Of a stretch of 64,000 nucleotides of DNA, positions 27,183 to 36,102 are shown piece by piece. The stretch's first letter is position 1, and every line of letters begins with the position of its first letter. The notes beneath the pieces are model-generated. The model had not been told where the DNA came from, did not search any database, and saw only the letters and a list, made by a program, of their open reading frames with translations. Made by a program: the position numbers and the translations under genes. This DNA is from an uncultured Pseudomonadota bacterium (lineage in GTDB: Bacteria; Pseudomonadota; Gammaproteobacteria; Steroidobacterales; Steroidobacteraceae): the NCBI GenBank assembly GCA_903879335.1, contig CAIRLC010000019.1:186001-250000 (forward strand), written 5' to 3'.

Positions 27183-29084
27183 GTGAAGAAAGACGCCGCA
27201 CAACTTCGCGCAAACGCCCACCAAGACCTCGAGGCACTTCTCGATGCAGCGGTAGACGCTGTCATCGTGATCGACCACACGAGCAAGATTCTGACGTTCA
27301 ATCATGCGGCAGAACGCCTGTTTGGCTACAGCCCAGCGGACGTTCTAGGTCACGATATTTCCATGTTGATGCCGGAGCCCTATAAATCGGCCCATGCGGG
27401 CTACGTTGGGGCTTATCTCGAAACCGGTCGCGCTCGAATCATAGGGATCGGCCGAGAAATCACCGCGCGGCGTCGTGATGGCAGCATTTTTCCCGCTGCC
27501 TTGTCGGTCGGGCAAATTCGTGGCGCCGCCACGCCCCGTTTTGTCGGATTCATTCAAGACATCACGACACGAAAAGCTGCAATCGAGGCGCTGCGCTACG
27601 AGCGAGACCGCGCACAAACCTATTTAGATGTCGCCGAAGTCATCCTGCTTGCCCTAGACGAACACGGCTCGATCACGATGATCAACCGTAGAGGCCAAGA
27701 GATCATCGGCTATACGGAAGCCGAACTGGTTGGCTCCGATTGGTTCGAGCTCTGCGTGCCGCAAGAGTCGCGTCAAGAACGCCGCGCGCGCTTTGACGCT
27801 GAACTGCAAGCGATGAGCCCCCTGCAAACCGAGTCACGCTCACAGATTGTCACCAACAGCGGCGAAAGACGATTAATCGCCTGGCGCACCACACTCCTGC
27901 ATGACGGCGATGGGGCGGTGGTCGGGCGACTGGCGTCCGGTGAAGACATTACAGAACAGCATATGGCTGAAGAGGCTCTTCGGCAGAGCGAAGCCTTGCT
28001 GCGTAGCGCGCAAAGCATTGCGAAACTGGGGAATTTCGAGCTTGTCCATCCGACTGGGCCCGTCAAATGGTCGGAAGAGATGTATAGACTGCTCGGCAGC
28101 TCAACCCACGAGGGTCCCCTAGGGGTTGAGGCTTTTGCCCGTCGTTTTGTCCATGTCGACGATCGCGATCATTTTCTTAAGGTATGGCAGCAAGCCTATA
28201 CGGCGCAACAGCGCTTTAATGTCGAATTTCGCATCCAACGAACCGATAACGAAATCCGCTATATCCACTCGCAGGGTGAAGTGGCGCCCCACCCAGATGG
28301 CGTCTTGGTCACCGGCACACTGCATGATGTGACCGATCGCAAACACGCCGAAAATGAGTTGCGGGTCGGCCAAGACCGCCTCACTCACGTCGCCCGACTC
28401 TCGACCATGGGTGAGATGGCCACCGGACTCGCCCACGAGATCAACCAGCCGCTGACGGCGATCGCCACCTACGCGCAAGCCGCCATTCGCTTGATGGACG
28501 CGCCCGGCGGTGCCGATCCGGTAGACCTTCGTGATGCGCTCGTTCAGATCGTGACGCAGTCCTTACGGGCCGGAGAAGTAATCCGGCGCCTACGCGCCTT
28601 CGTGAAAAATCGAACCGCCCACTCTGAACGACTGGAAGTCAATCGACTCGTTGAAGACATTCGAATTCTTGCCGTACCCGATGCTCGGGTGAACGATATG
28701 CGGCTGATCCTGCAACTCGACCCGCTGTCGCCGGTGGTTGCTGGCGATCCAGTGCAATTGCAGCAAGTGCTGCTCAATTTGATTCGCAATGCGATAGATG
28801 CGACATGCGAATCGCCCACGGCCTTGCGAGAATTGACCATCACGACCCGTCCGCTTGGGGATGGCGTTGAGGTTGCGGTCAGTGACCATGCCGGCGGCAT
28901 CTCAGACGCCGTCGCTGAAAACCTATTTAACCCGTTCTACACGACCAAAGAGACGGGTACCGGGTTGGGTTTAGCCATATCACGCTCCATCATTACTGCC
29001 CATAGGGGTAAACTGGGCTATCGCCCAACCCCAGGTGGCGGTACTACTTTCTACTTTACGCTGCCCAAACTCGTCGGAGTGTGA
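27183..29084 (+). CDS. fixL: FixL-like oxygen-sensing histidine kinase with three PAS domains
   Basis: Cytoplasmic sensor kinase of 633 residues from the GTG at 27183 (GGAGG upstream; the track uses a TTG 14 codons earlier). The first PAS domain (about 15-135) matches the FixL heme domain: MPEPYKSAHAGY carries the proximal-ligand His (His71) and IIGIGREI the distal Arg (Arg91), with the same 20-residue spacing as His200/Arg220 of Bradyrhizobium FixL. Two further PAS domains follow (about 140-265 and 270-385). The kinase has phosphoacceptor His418 in LAHEINQP, the N box NLIRNAIDA and G boxes. No transmembrane segment is seen. fixJ follows in the same operon. Oxygen sensing is a strong inference, not shown. 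Confidence 0.88.
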   Translation: MKKDAAQLRANAHQDLEALLDAAVDAVIVIDHTSKILTFNHAAERLFGYSPADVLGHDISMLMPEPYKSAHAGYVGAYLETGRARIIGIGREITARRRDGSIFPAALSVGQIRGAATPRFVGFIQDITTRKAAIEALRYERDRAQTYLDVAEVILLALDEHGSITMINRRGQEIIGYTEAELVGSDWFELCVPQESRQERRARFDAELQAMSPLQTESRSQIVTNSGERRLIAWRTTLLHDGDGAVVGRLASGEDITEQHMAEEALRQSEALLRSAQSIAKLGNFELVHPTGPVKWSEEMYRLLGSSTHEGPLGVEAFARRFVHVDDRDHFLKVWQQAYTAQQRFNVEFRIQRTDNEIRYIHSQGEVAPHPDGVLVTGTLHDVTDRKHAENELRVGQDRLTHVARLSTMGEMATGLAHEINQPLTAIATYAQAAIRLMDAPGGADPVDLRDALVQIVTQSLRAGEVIRRLRAFVKNRTAHSERLEVNRLVEDIRILAVPDARVNDMRLILQLDPLSPVVAGDPVQLQQVLLNLIRNAIDATCESPTALRELTITTRPLGDGVEVAVSDHAGGISDAVAENLFNPFYTTKETGTGLGLAISRSIITAHRGKLGYRPTPGGGTTFYFTLPKLVGV

Positions 29085-29086
29085 CC

Positions 29087-29704
29087 ATGAAAGACAAGCC
29101 ATCTACTGTGTTCGTGGCTGACGATGACGACGCAGTCCGCACCTCCCTGCGGCTGCTGCTGAAGTCAGTGGGTCTACCGGTCGAAACCTTCGCCTCGGCG
29201 CAGGAATTTCTCGACGCCTACGACGCGGATCGCGCCGGATGTCTGGTGCTGGACATTCGCATGCCAGGCATGAGCGGTCTCGAATTACAACAACGCCTGA
29301 ATGAGATGCATGCGATCGTACCCATCGTTTTCATTACCGGTCACGGTGACGTCCCGATGGCCGTTGAAGCCATGCAACATGGCGCGGTTGATTTCATTCA
29401 GAAGCCGTTCCGTGATCAAGATCTGATTGATCGTATCAATCAGGCGCTCGAAAAGGATCGCGAGAACCGCAATGGTCTGCGGGAGCGCGAGTTGATTCGG
29501 CAGCGCATTGGTCATCTCACACCCCGTGAACGGGAGGTCCTCGACCTCGTGACCAAAGGCAAAGCCAACAAGGTCATCGCCGGAGATTTGGATGTGAGCC
29601 AACGCACCGTCGAAATTCACCGCGCGCGGGTCATGGAGAAGATGGGGGCGTCGTCACTCGCGCATCTCGTGCGGATGGTGATTGAGGCAGAGCGTAGCGC
29701 CTGA
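29087..29704 (+). CDS. fixJ: FixJ-family response regulator
   Basis: Receiver domain plus LuxR-type DNA-binding domain, 205 residues. The phosphoacceptor is Asp56 in LVLDIRMPGMSG, with the acidic pocket in VFVADDDDA, the switch Thr in FITGHGD and Lys in IQKPF. The helix-turn-helix contains LTPREREVLDLV and SQRTVEIHRARVMEKM, the latter identical in style to FixJ. ATG at 29087, two bases after the fixL stop. Its expected targets are the cco genes and/or a Crp/Fnr-type fixK, which is not in this window. Confidence 0.92.
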   Translation: MKDKPSTVFVADDDDAVRTSLRLLLKSVGLPVETFASAQEFLDAYDADRAGCLVLDIRMPGMSGLELQQRLNEMHAIVPIVFITGHGDVPMAVEAMQHGAVDFIQKPFRDQDLIDRINQALEKDRENRNGLRERELIRQRIGHLTPREREVLDLVTKGKANKVIAGDLDVSQRTVEIHRARVMEKMGASSLAHLVRMVIEAERSA

Positions 29705-29732
29705 ATTACGCCGGCCTATCTGGGAGTCTGAT

Positions 29733-30773
29733 GTGACCACCCCTGACCGAGCGACCGCTCTTGAAGGCTGGTTTCACGAATGCCAGTCGGCATGGCTCTA
29801 CCGGCAAGTGGCGGCGGCGGAGCGGGACACGACGAAACGAGCGCTATTCGAAGCGCTCGCGGCGGCGGCCGACGAGCAATCCGCGACATGGTCCGGCCAT
29901 CTGCACGATCGCGTACCGCAGTTTAAGCCCAGCACGCGTGCCGTACTGGTCGCGGGCTTGGCCAGGCGCTTTGGGCCCGCTCGACTGAAAGGACCGCTGA
30001 TCGCGCTGAAATTACGCGGCTTATCGGTGTATGGCAGTGCAGCGGCAGGCCATGCGATGCCCACGCGCCTCGAAGAGGTAGGCCTACGCCACCGGGGCTT
30101 CGGCGGCGGGAACTTGCGCGCCGCCATCTTCGGCATCAACGATGGTTTGTTGTCGAACGCGAGCCTGATCTTAGGCGTCGCAGGTGCCGGTGGCGATGAG
30201 CACGCCTTAGTCGCCAGCGGATTAGCCGGACTATTAGCGGGTGCTCTGGCCATGGCTGCAGGGGAATACGTGTCCATGCGCTCGCAACGCGACATGTTCG
30301 AATACCAAATTGGACTGGAACGTGAGGAACTGGCCCAGTATCCAGAGGAAGAAGCCGAAGAGTTAGCGCTGATCTACACCGCTCGCGGAATGGATCCAAC
30401 TCAAGCCCGATTGGTGACGCGCGAGTTAGTTAAAGATCCAGACAAGGCGCTCGACGCACTCGCCCGCGAAGAACTTGGCTTAAATCCTGACGATCTCGGT
30501 TCGCCGTGGGGGGCTGCAGGCTCCTCATTCTTATCTTTTGCGCTCGGGGCCGCGCTGCCGCTCACGGCCTTTCTGGCCCATGCAAACTTACAGGTCACGG
30601 CAATGCTTGCTGCTGGTGGCACGCTCGTCGCGTTATTTATCGTCGGTCTCGCGGTCAGTCTGTTTTCTGGCCGCAGTGCAATCTGGGGCGGCCTGCGCAT
30701 GGTCGCCATCGGTGCCGGCGCCCTCTTGTCCACCTACGTGATCGGTCACTGGTTCAACGTGATCACGACCTAA
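29733..30773 (+). CDS. VIT1/CCC1-family iron/manganese transporter with N-terminal helical (erythrin-like) domain
   Basis: 346 residues from a GTG with GGGAG six bases upstream; the track frame begins inside fixJ. The C-terminal part is a VIT1 transporter: NLRAAIFGINDGLLSN, ALAMAAGEYVSMRSQRD and three C-terminal helices. The first 120 residues are helical and acidic/His-bearing (WFHECQSAWLYRQVA, DEQSATWSGHL), like the ferritin-like domain of erythrin-VIT1 proteins (MbfA type), which export iron under oxidative stress. The ferritin ligands look degenerate. Follows fixJ by 28 bases, possibly in the same transcript. Metal is inferred. Confidence 0.85.
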   Translation: MTTPDRATALEGWFHECQSAWLYRQVAAAERDTTKRALFEALAAAADEQSATWSGHLHDRVPQFKPSTRAVLVAGLARRFGPARLKGPLIALKLRGLSVYGSAAAGHAMPTRLEEVGLRHRGFGGGNLRAAIFGINDGLLSNASLILGVAGAGGDEHALVASGLAGLLAGALAMAAGEYVSMRSQRDMFEYQIGLEREELAQYPEEEAEELALIYTARGMDPTQARLVTRELVKDPDKALDALAREELGLNPDDLGSPWGAAGSSFLSFALGAALPLTAFLAHANLQVTAMLAAGGTLVALFIVGLAVSLFSGRSAIWGGLRMVAIGAGALLSTYVIGHWFNVITT

Positions 30774-30775
30774 GC

Positions 30776-31687
30776 TCAGCTGAGATCCGCGCGGGGATCG
30801 AATGGGAAGCGCGTGGCCATATCCGCATAAAAAGCGCGTGCCTCGTCGCTATCGGCTGGGGGCAGCACCACACGAAAAATCACGTACTGATCGCCGGCGG
30901 GATCGCCAGGCAAGCCTCGACTGCGCAGCCGCATTTTCTGGCCAGCACGCGCGCCAGGAGGCACCTTGAGATCAACCGAGCCCGCGAGCGTAGGCGTCGC
31001 GACCGTGGCACCGAGCGCCGCCTCCCACGGGGCCAACGGCAAGTCGAGCGATACGTCGCGACCATCCAAGCGGAAATAGCGATGTGGCGCGATGACCACC
31101 TCAAGCAGCAGCGAACCCGGACCGGCTGGACCCGGACCACCTTGGCCGGCAAGGCGAATGACCTGCCCGCTCACAACGCCAGCCGGCACGGTCACCCGCA
31201 AGGTGCGTTCTGTGCCATCGGCCCCTCGGAGTCGGACTTCCCGGCTAACGCCGCCGTATGCCTCTTCCAAGCTTAAGTCCAGCCGAGCGCGCACATCATC
31301 GCCACGGGTTCGTGCACGACCTGGCCGCTGTCCGGCGCGTGCAAAACCGCCGCCGTTGTCACCAAAAAGGCTCGAGAAGAAGTCACTGAACCCAGCATCG
31401 GGCCCAGCCTGGCCGTGGCGAAAGCCACCCTGCTGCCAGCCAGGTGGGGGCTGAAACTGTTGCCCACGCCCATACTGACTACCCAACTGATCGTAGGAGG
31501 CGCGTTTCTCGGGATCCTTTAAGACTTCATAGGCTTCCTGAACTTCCTTGAAGCTCGCCTCAGCATTTTTCTCCTTGGAGACATCGGGATGATATTTGCG
31601 CGCCAGTTTGCGATAGGCGCGCTTAATCTCATCGCCGGTTGCCGACCGTGCGACGTCAAGAACTTTGTAGTAGTCGCGATATTCCAT
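30776..31687 (-). CDS. CbpA-like DnaJ-class co-chaperone
   Basis: J-domain protein without the zinc-finger module, 303 residues. The J domain covers residues 1-70 with RDYYKVLDVARSA, the HPD tripeptide in YRKLARKYHPDVS, and ENAEASFKEVQEAYEVL; next a Gly/Gln/Pro linker, then two C-terminal beta domains with SLEEAYGGVSREVRL and HRYFRLDGRDVSLDL. Stimulates DnaK. The ATG at 31687 (MEYRDYY) is preferred to the track start 15 codons upstream. A strong RpoH-type promoter lies 29-57 bases upstream, so heat-shock control is likely. Its stop is two bases from the convergent VIT1 gene stop. Confidence 0.9.
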   Translation of the reverse strand: MEYRDYYKVLDVARSATGDEIKRAYRKLARKYHPDVSKEKNAEASFKEVQEAYEVLKDPEKRASYDQLGSQYGRGQQFQPPPGWQQGGFRHGQAGPDAGFSDFFSSLFGDNGGGFARAGQRPGRARTRGDDVRARLDLSLEEAYGGVSREVRLRGADGTERTLRVTVPAGVVSGQVIRLAGQGGPGPAGPGSLLLEVVIAPHRYFRLDGRDVSLDLPLAPWEAALGATVATPTLAGSVDLKVPPGARAGQKMRLRSRGLPGDPAGDQYVIFRVVLPPADSDEARAFYADMATRFPFDPRADLS

Positions 31688-31715
31688 GGAGCGTGATGTG
31701 CCTAATTGAGACTCT

Positions 31716-31744
31716 TGATGGTGCGTCGACACCGAAATTTCAAG
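31716..31744 (-). promoter_or_regulatory. predicted sigma32 (RpoH) heat-shock promoter for the DnaJ-like gene
   Basis: Read on the minus strand: CTTGAAA (31744-31738), a 14-bp spacer, then CACCATCA (31723-31716). The first element is a perfect match to the sigma32 -35 and the second matches CCCCATnT at six of seven fixed positions; the spacing is within the optimal range. The start codon lies 29 bases downstream of the -10. Confidence 0.65.
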
Positions 31745-31767
31745 GCCAACTCCTTATACTTTAACGG

Positions 31768-33150
31768 TTAGAACTCGACCTGTTGGCCGAACGCTGCAAT
31801 CCCTGCGACGGGAGCACCGAATTCCGCCTGGATCCGATCGCCCAACGCGTTGGCGGCGGCCGGTTCACCGTGGACGAGCCACACAGCCGGCAGTGTTTCA
31901 AATCCGCGGAGCCAGCTGATCAGCGCACCCTGATCCGCGTGTGCCGAAAATCCACCTAAAGTGGCGATCTCAGCCCGGACCGGCACACGTCCACCATCGA
32001 TATAAACGGCCTCCGGACGATCGATCAGGGTTCGACCAAGCGTCCCCTGCGCCTGAAAGCCGGTGAACATGACCGTCGTGTGCGGATTCGGGAGGTGATG
32101 CCGTAAGTGGTGACGAATCCGCCCGCCCTCACACATACCACTGGAGGCGATGATGATCGCGCCACCGGCGACCTGATTCAGCGCCATGGATTCGCTGACC
32201 GAATGTGTAAACCGCACATGACAGCGGCTACCAACATCTTGAACGCGTCGATAAAACTCACGGGTTTTTTCAGGATACAGCTCACTGTGACGACGGGTCA
32301 GCTCGGTCACTTCCGTCCCAAGCGGCGAATCCACGAAAATGTCGAGCGAGGGCAATCGACCCTCGAAGGTCAGACGCTCGAACCAGTAGAGAATCTCCTG
32401 CGTTCGACCGACGGCAAACGCCGGCACAATCAGGTTGCCGTGCTTGGCATTGAGCGTACGCGTGACGATTGCAACCAACTCCTCCAGCGTATCGGGCTGC
32501 GACTTATGTAATCGATCGCCGTACGTGGATTCGAGCAACAGGAGGTCTGCTCGTCGAATCAGCTCGGGTTCGCGCAAAAACGGATGCCCTGCCTGCCCAA
32601 TGTCACCACTAAACACCACGGTTCGCGACGCTGCGCCCTGCCCGAGACTCAGTTCTGTAATCGCAGCTCCCAATATATGTCCGGCCTCATGTAGGCGCAC
32701 CCGGGCGTCCGGCCCCACCCGCTGCCAATCACCGTATCCGACTGGACGAATGAGGCCCAGAACGCCTTCGACATCATCGAGACTGTACAGCGGCACCTCC
32801 GCATGGCGGCCACGCCGTTGATGGCGCTCAAAATCAGAGTGCTGAATCCGCGCGCTGTCTTTCAAAAGTAATTCAGTCAATTCGGCCGTCGCAGTCGTGG
32901 TGTAAATGGGCCCTCGATAGCCTTCGCGCCACAAACGCGGCAACAGGCCGCTATGGTCGATATGGGCATGAGAGAGCACCAACGCATCCAGCGCCGTTGG
33001 ATCAAAGCCAAAACCCGCCCGATTCTGGGCGGACGACTCATGACCGCCTTGGAACATTCCACAATCCAACAGAATTCGCGTCTGTCCGGTCTCAATAAGG
33101 TGCCGAGAGCCTGTGACCGTGCCCGCCGCACCGAGAAAAGTCAGTCGCAT
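31768..33150 (-). CDS. beta-CASP MBL-fold ribonuclease-like protein
   Basis: 460 residues with an MBL core (LTFLGAAGTVTGSRHLIE, LSHAHIDHSGLLPRL, VVFSGDIGQ), a beta-CASP insertion (STYGDRLH, VPAFAVGRTQEILYWF) and a C-terminal RMMBL region (GGFSAHADQGALISWL). Proteins of this YSH1/CPSF-like type act on RNA; the bacterial members are mostly uncharacterised. ATG at 33150 with GGAGGT nine bases upstream. Divergent from the arn operon; ends 80 bases before the DnaJ-like gene, with the RpoH promoter in between. Confidence 0.88.
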   Translation of the reverse strand: MRLTFLGAAGTVTGSRHLIETGQTRILLDCGMFQGGHESSAQNRAGFGFDPTALDALVLSHAHIDHSGLLPRLWREGYRGPIYTTTATAELTELLLKDSARIQHSDFERHQRRGRHAEVPLYSLDDVEGVLGLIRPVGYGDWQRVGPDARVRLHEAGHILGAAITELSLGQGAASRTVVFSGDIGQAGHPFLREPELIRRADLLLLESTYGDRLHKSQPDTLEELVAIVTRTLNAKHGNLIVPAFAVGRTQEILYWFERLTFEGRLPSLDIFVDSPLGTEVTELTRRHSELYPEKTREFYRRVQDVGSRCHVRFTHSVSESMALNQVAGGAIIIASSGMCEGGRIRHHLRHHLPNPHTTVMFTGFQAQGTLGRTLIDRPEAVYIDGGRVPVRAEIATLGGFSAHADQGALISWLRGFETLPAVWLVHGEPAAANALGDRIQAEFGAPVAGIAAFGQQVEF

Positions 33151-33256
33151 CGGGGATTTACCTCCAAAATGAGTGCTGCCGAGTCGTCGTTGGACGGATT
33201 AAGCACACTTCATCGTCCCATGAGCCCAAAGTGTGGCCGGTCGTGCAAGGGGTGGT

Positions 33257-33262
33257 TATGAT
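33257..33262 (+). promoter_or_regulatory. candidate -10 element for the arn operon
   Basis: TATGAT in the 142-bp gap between the divergent ribonuclease gene and arnT, 31 bases before the arnT ATG. No good -35 is present at 17 bp, which would fit an activator-dependent promoter. No convincing PmrA or PhoP box was found. Confidence 0.25.
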
Positions 33263-33292
33263 TAACGTTTATTTTCCTGAGAGTTACGCCAC

Positions 33293-34966
33293 ATGAGCGG
33301 CGAATTGGACCAAGGGCGCCCGGGGCGTGCCTACACGCTCCTGCTGCTCGCCTTTGCTCTGGCGTATCTCGCTTTGCTGGGCGTGCGCCCGCTGTTCAAC
33401 CCAGACGAAGGTCGTTATGTCGATATTCCGACTGAAATGTTGGCGTCGCACGACTTTGTTTTGCCACATCTCAACGGCGTCGCCTATCTGGAGAAACCAC
33501 CGCTGCAGTATTGGCTGAGCGCGGCCACACTCTCGGTCTTCGGCCATAACGAATGGGCGGGGCGCCTCGTTGCCGCCTTAGCGGCCCTGTTGGGCGTCGT
33601 GACCGTCAGGCGCTTAGCGCTACGCCTTTACGGTCCTGAGCGAGCGCGCTTTGCAGCTATCATGACGGCCAGCATGCTGCTCTACGTGCTCATGGGTCAG
33701 CTAACGACCTTGGACATGCTGCTCAGCACGTGGTTGACGATCGCGATTGCCGGGTTCTGTCTGGCGCAAGCAGATCGAGAGCATGCGCCTACAGCCACTC
33801 GTCAATGGATGCTCGTCTGTTGGGCCGCCATGGGCGCTGCGACGCTCACCAAAGGCCTGATCGGTCTGGTTTTGCCGGGTGGCGTGCTGGTTTTATACAC
33901 GTTGCTGCAGCGCGACTGGACGGCGTGGCGCCACTTACATCTCGGTAAGGGCCTCCTGTTATGCGCAGCCATCGTCGTCCCGTGGTTTGTAATGGTCGAA
34001 CGGGCCTATCCAGGCGCTTTTGACTTTTTGATCATTCGTGAACATTTCCAACGTTATCTGACGAAGATGCATGACCGCTACGAACCGTGGTGGTTTTTCA
34101 TCGAGATCATTGCCGCGGGCTCGCTGCCGTGGCTACCGCAGATTGTTTCGGCCTACCTGTACGGATGGCGGGCCCGCGTCGCTCGCGGCCACTTTGATGC
34201 TGATCGCGTATTGTGGGTCGCTGCCGTCTTTATCGTCGCGTTTTACTCGGCTTCAGATTCTAAGCTCGCCCCCTACGTGCTGCCGGTCCTGCCGGCACTC
34301 GCACTGCTCGGTTCGCGGATCGATGCGGCGGGCGAGCGGCTGCTGCCTTGGAATAGCCGTCTGATGATTCTGCTCGGCATCGCCGCACTGATCGCAGCAG
34401 CAGCGGCAGGCCACAGTGAGACGCGCGTGATGCAGGCCTGGCGGATCGCGCAGTTGCGGCCATGGTTCGTGGGGGTTGGACTGCTCTATGTCGCCGGCGG
34501 ACTGAGCAGTTTTTGGGCTGCGAGGCGCGCTCGTTTTGACGCAGCCCGATTACTCATCGCCGCCACAGGCTTCAGCGCCGTGATGGTTTTGGCGACCGGT
34601 GCATTCACGTCTATCGCCACGCTTTATTCGATCAAGCCACTGCTGAGTCGTGTGGGGACGATCGATCCAGAGGGCACGATCTACACCGTCCGCGATTACG
34701 ACTGGACCTTACCCTTTTATGCCGGACATCCGGTCATACCGGTTGTATATACCGGCGAAATGGAGATGGGATTAAACGCCGCTCCATCCCACGGAGTGCG
34801 GTCACTCGATGCCTTTGTACAACTCTGGCGCGAACCGACCGATACGAACCTTAAGCCCATGTACGCACTCGTTCGGCTGGAGGATTTCGATCACTTCAGC
34901 GCGGCCGGGTTGCCTATGCATGAACTCGCGCGTGACTTTGATCACGTCTTCGTCAGCCGATGGTGA
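33293..34966 (+). CDS. arnT: ArnT-like lipid A aminoarabinose transferase (PMT-family glycosyltransferase)
   Basis: Integral membrane glycosyltransferase of 557 residues that moves 4-amino-4-deoxy-L-arabinose from undecaprenyl phosphate to lipid A on the periplasmic side, lowering affinity for polymyxin and cationic peptides. The first periplasmic loop carries the catalytic motif FNPDEGRYVDIPTEML, and about a dozen hydrophobic helices follow, then a C-terminal periplasmic domain. Context fixes the assignment: arnB, arnC, both ArnA halves and arnD follow directly. Here arnT is the first gene, unlike the enterobacterial arnBCADTEF order. Confidence 0.88.
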   Translation: MSGELDQGRPGRAYTLLLLAFALAYLALLGVRPLFNPDEGRYVDIPTEMLASHDFVLPHLNGVAYLEKPPLQYWLSAATLSVFGHNEWAGRLVAALAALLGVVTVRRLALRLYGPERARFAAIMTASMLLYVLMGQLTTLDMLLSTWLTIAIAGFCLAQADREHAPTATRQWMLVCWAAMGAATLTKGLIGLVLPGGVLVLYTLLQRDWTAWRHLHLGKGLLLCAAIVVPWFVMVERAYPGAFDFLIIREHFQRYLTKMHDRYEPWWFFIEIIAAGSLPWLPQIVSAYLYGWRARVARGHFDADRVLWVAAVFIVAFYSASDSKLAPYVLPVLPALALLGSRIDAAGERLLPWNSRLMILLGIAALIAAAAAGHSETRVMQAWRIAQLRPWFVGVGLLYVAGGLSSFWAARRARFDAARLLIAATGFSAVMVLATGAFTSIATLYSIKPLLSRVGTIDPEGTIYTVRDYDWTLPFYAGHPVIPVVYTGEMEMGLNAAPSHGVRSLDAFVQLWREPTDTNLKPMYALVRLEDFDHFSAAGLPMHELARDFDHVFVSRW

Positions 34967-34970
34967 TGCC

Positions 34971-36092
34971 ATGAGCTCAACCTTTTTACCATTCACCCGC
35001 CCGTCCATCGACGATGAAACGATCGCTGATGTCGTCGCAGTACTTAAGGGTGGTTGGATCACCACGGGACCGAGGGTCGCGGCGCTAGAAAAAGCCCTAT
35101 CAGATTACCTCGGTGGTCGGTTCGTGCGCAGCATGACCTCAGCCACCGGCGGCATGGAAATGGCACTCAAGGCCATGGGCGTAGGCCCCGGCGATGAAGT
35201 TGTGGTTCCGGCCATGACTTTTGCCGCTTCGGCCAATGTGGTTGAACGACTAGGTGCCCGAGCTATCTTTGTGGATGTCGAATTGCGCTCCCGCAATGCG
35301 ACCCCCGCGGCTCTTGCGGCGGCGATAACGCCCCGAACGAAAGTCCTCATGCCAGTCCATTTCTCCGGCCTCGCCGTAGACATGGATGGGGTGTTGGAAC
35401 TCGCAACACAGCACCGCTTGCGCGTGTTGGAAGATGCCGCGCATGCCATTGGCACGCGCTATAAGGGACGTCTCATCGGCAGCTTTGGCGACGTGGCTAG
35501 CTTCAGCTTCCATGCAAACAAGAACATGACCTGTATCGAAGGTGGCGCGTTGTCTTACACCGATACAGCGCTGACTACGCCGCTGGAACGCGAGCGATTT
35601 CACGGCATTGCCAAAGATGCGGCGGGCAACATTGATATCGAAACCGCTGGCGGAAAGTTCAATTTGACCGATGTCGCCGCAGCGGTCGGGCTTGGTCAGT
35701 TGCGGCACCTCGAGGGCTTCAACAGGCGTCGAGGCGAACTCGCCGCACGCTATGAAGCTCGCTTATCTCCCTACGTCGAAGCCGACCGCCTCCCGCAGAC
35801 TGGGGACGGGCACAGCTGGCATATGTACCCGCTGTTATTGCCCCTTGCCGAACTGGGCACAACGCGCGATGCGTTCATCGCCGCAATGCGCGAGCGCAAT
35901 ATTGGACTTGGCATCCACTATCCTTGCCTACCCGCGATGAGCCACTACCGCTCGCTCGGCTGGAATCCGGCCGATTTCCCGAACGCGGCACGAATTGGCG
36001 CAGAAACCGTGACTCTGCCACTCTTCCCCGCCATGGCCGACCACGATGTCGACCGTGTCTGCGATGCCCTACTCGAACTTTTGCCGCGTTGA
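34971..36092 (+). CDS. arnB: UDP-4-amino-4-deoxy-L-arabinose aminotransferase
   Basis: PLP-dependent DegT/DnrJ/EryC1-family aminotransferase, 373 residues, converting UDP-4-keto-pentose to UDP-L-Ara4N with glutamate. Visible motifs are GGWITTGPRVAALE, PAMTFAASANVV, the cofactor Asp in EDAAHAIG, and the PLP lysine in FHANKNMT followed by EGGAL. The ATG at 34971, four bases after the arnT stop, is the right start; the track frame opens inside arnT. Confidence 0.92.
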   Translation: MSSTFLPFTRPSIDDETIADVVAVLKGGWITTGPRVAALEKALSDYLGGRFVRSMTSATGGMEMALKAMGVGPGDEVVVPAMTFAASANVVERLGARAIFVDVELRSRNATPAALAAAITPRTKVLMPVHFSGLAVDMDGVLELATQHRLRVLEDAAHAIGTRYKGRLIGSFGDVASFSFHANKNMTCIEGGALSYTDTALTTPLERERFHGIAKDAAGNIDIETAGGKFNLTDVAAAVGLGQLRHLEGFNRRRGELAARYEARLSPYVEADRLPQTGDGHSWHMYPLLLPLAELGTTRDAFIAAMRERNIGLGIHYPCLPAMSHYRSLGWNPADFPNAARIGAETVTLPLFPAMADHDVDRVCDALLELLPR

Positions 36093-36102
36093 GGCCTATC
36101 CC

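Noticed and set aside
26767-27237. Antisense ORF of 156 codons opposite the acidic protein
   Set aside because: Its Arg/His/Pro-rich product is the complement of the GA-rich acidic codons, with no ribosome binding site or family features.
30506-31276. 256-codon plus-strand ORF spanning the VIT1/DnaJ junction
   Set aside because: Overlaps two well-supported genes, and its composition is that of a shadow frame.
33190-33275. PmrA- or PhoP-type boxes before arnT (ATTAAG-N5-TTCATC; GGTTAT...CGTTTA)
   Set aside because: The second half of the PmrA-like site does not fit, and the PhoP-like halves have the wrong spacing.
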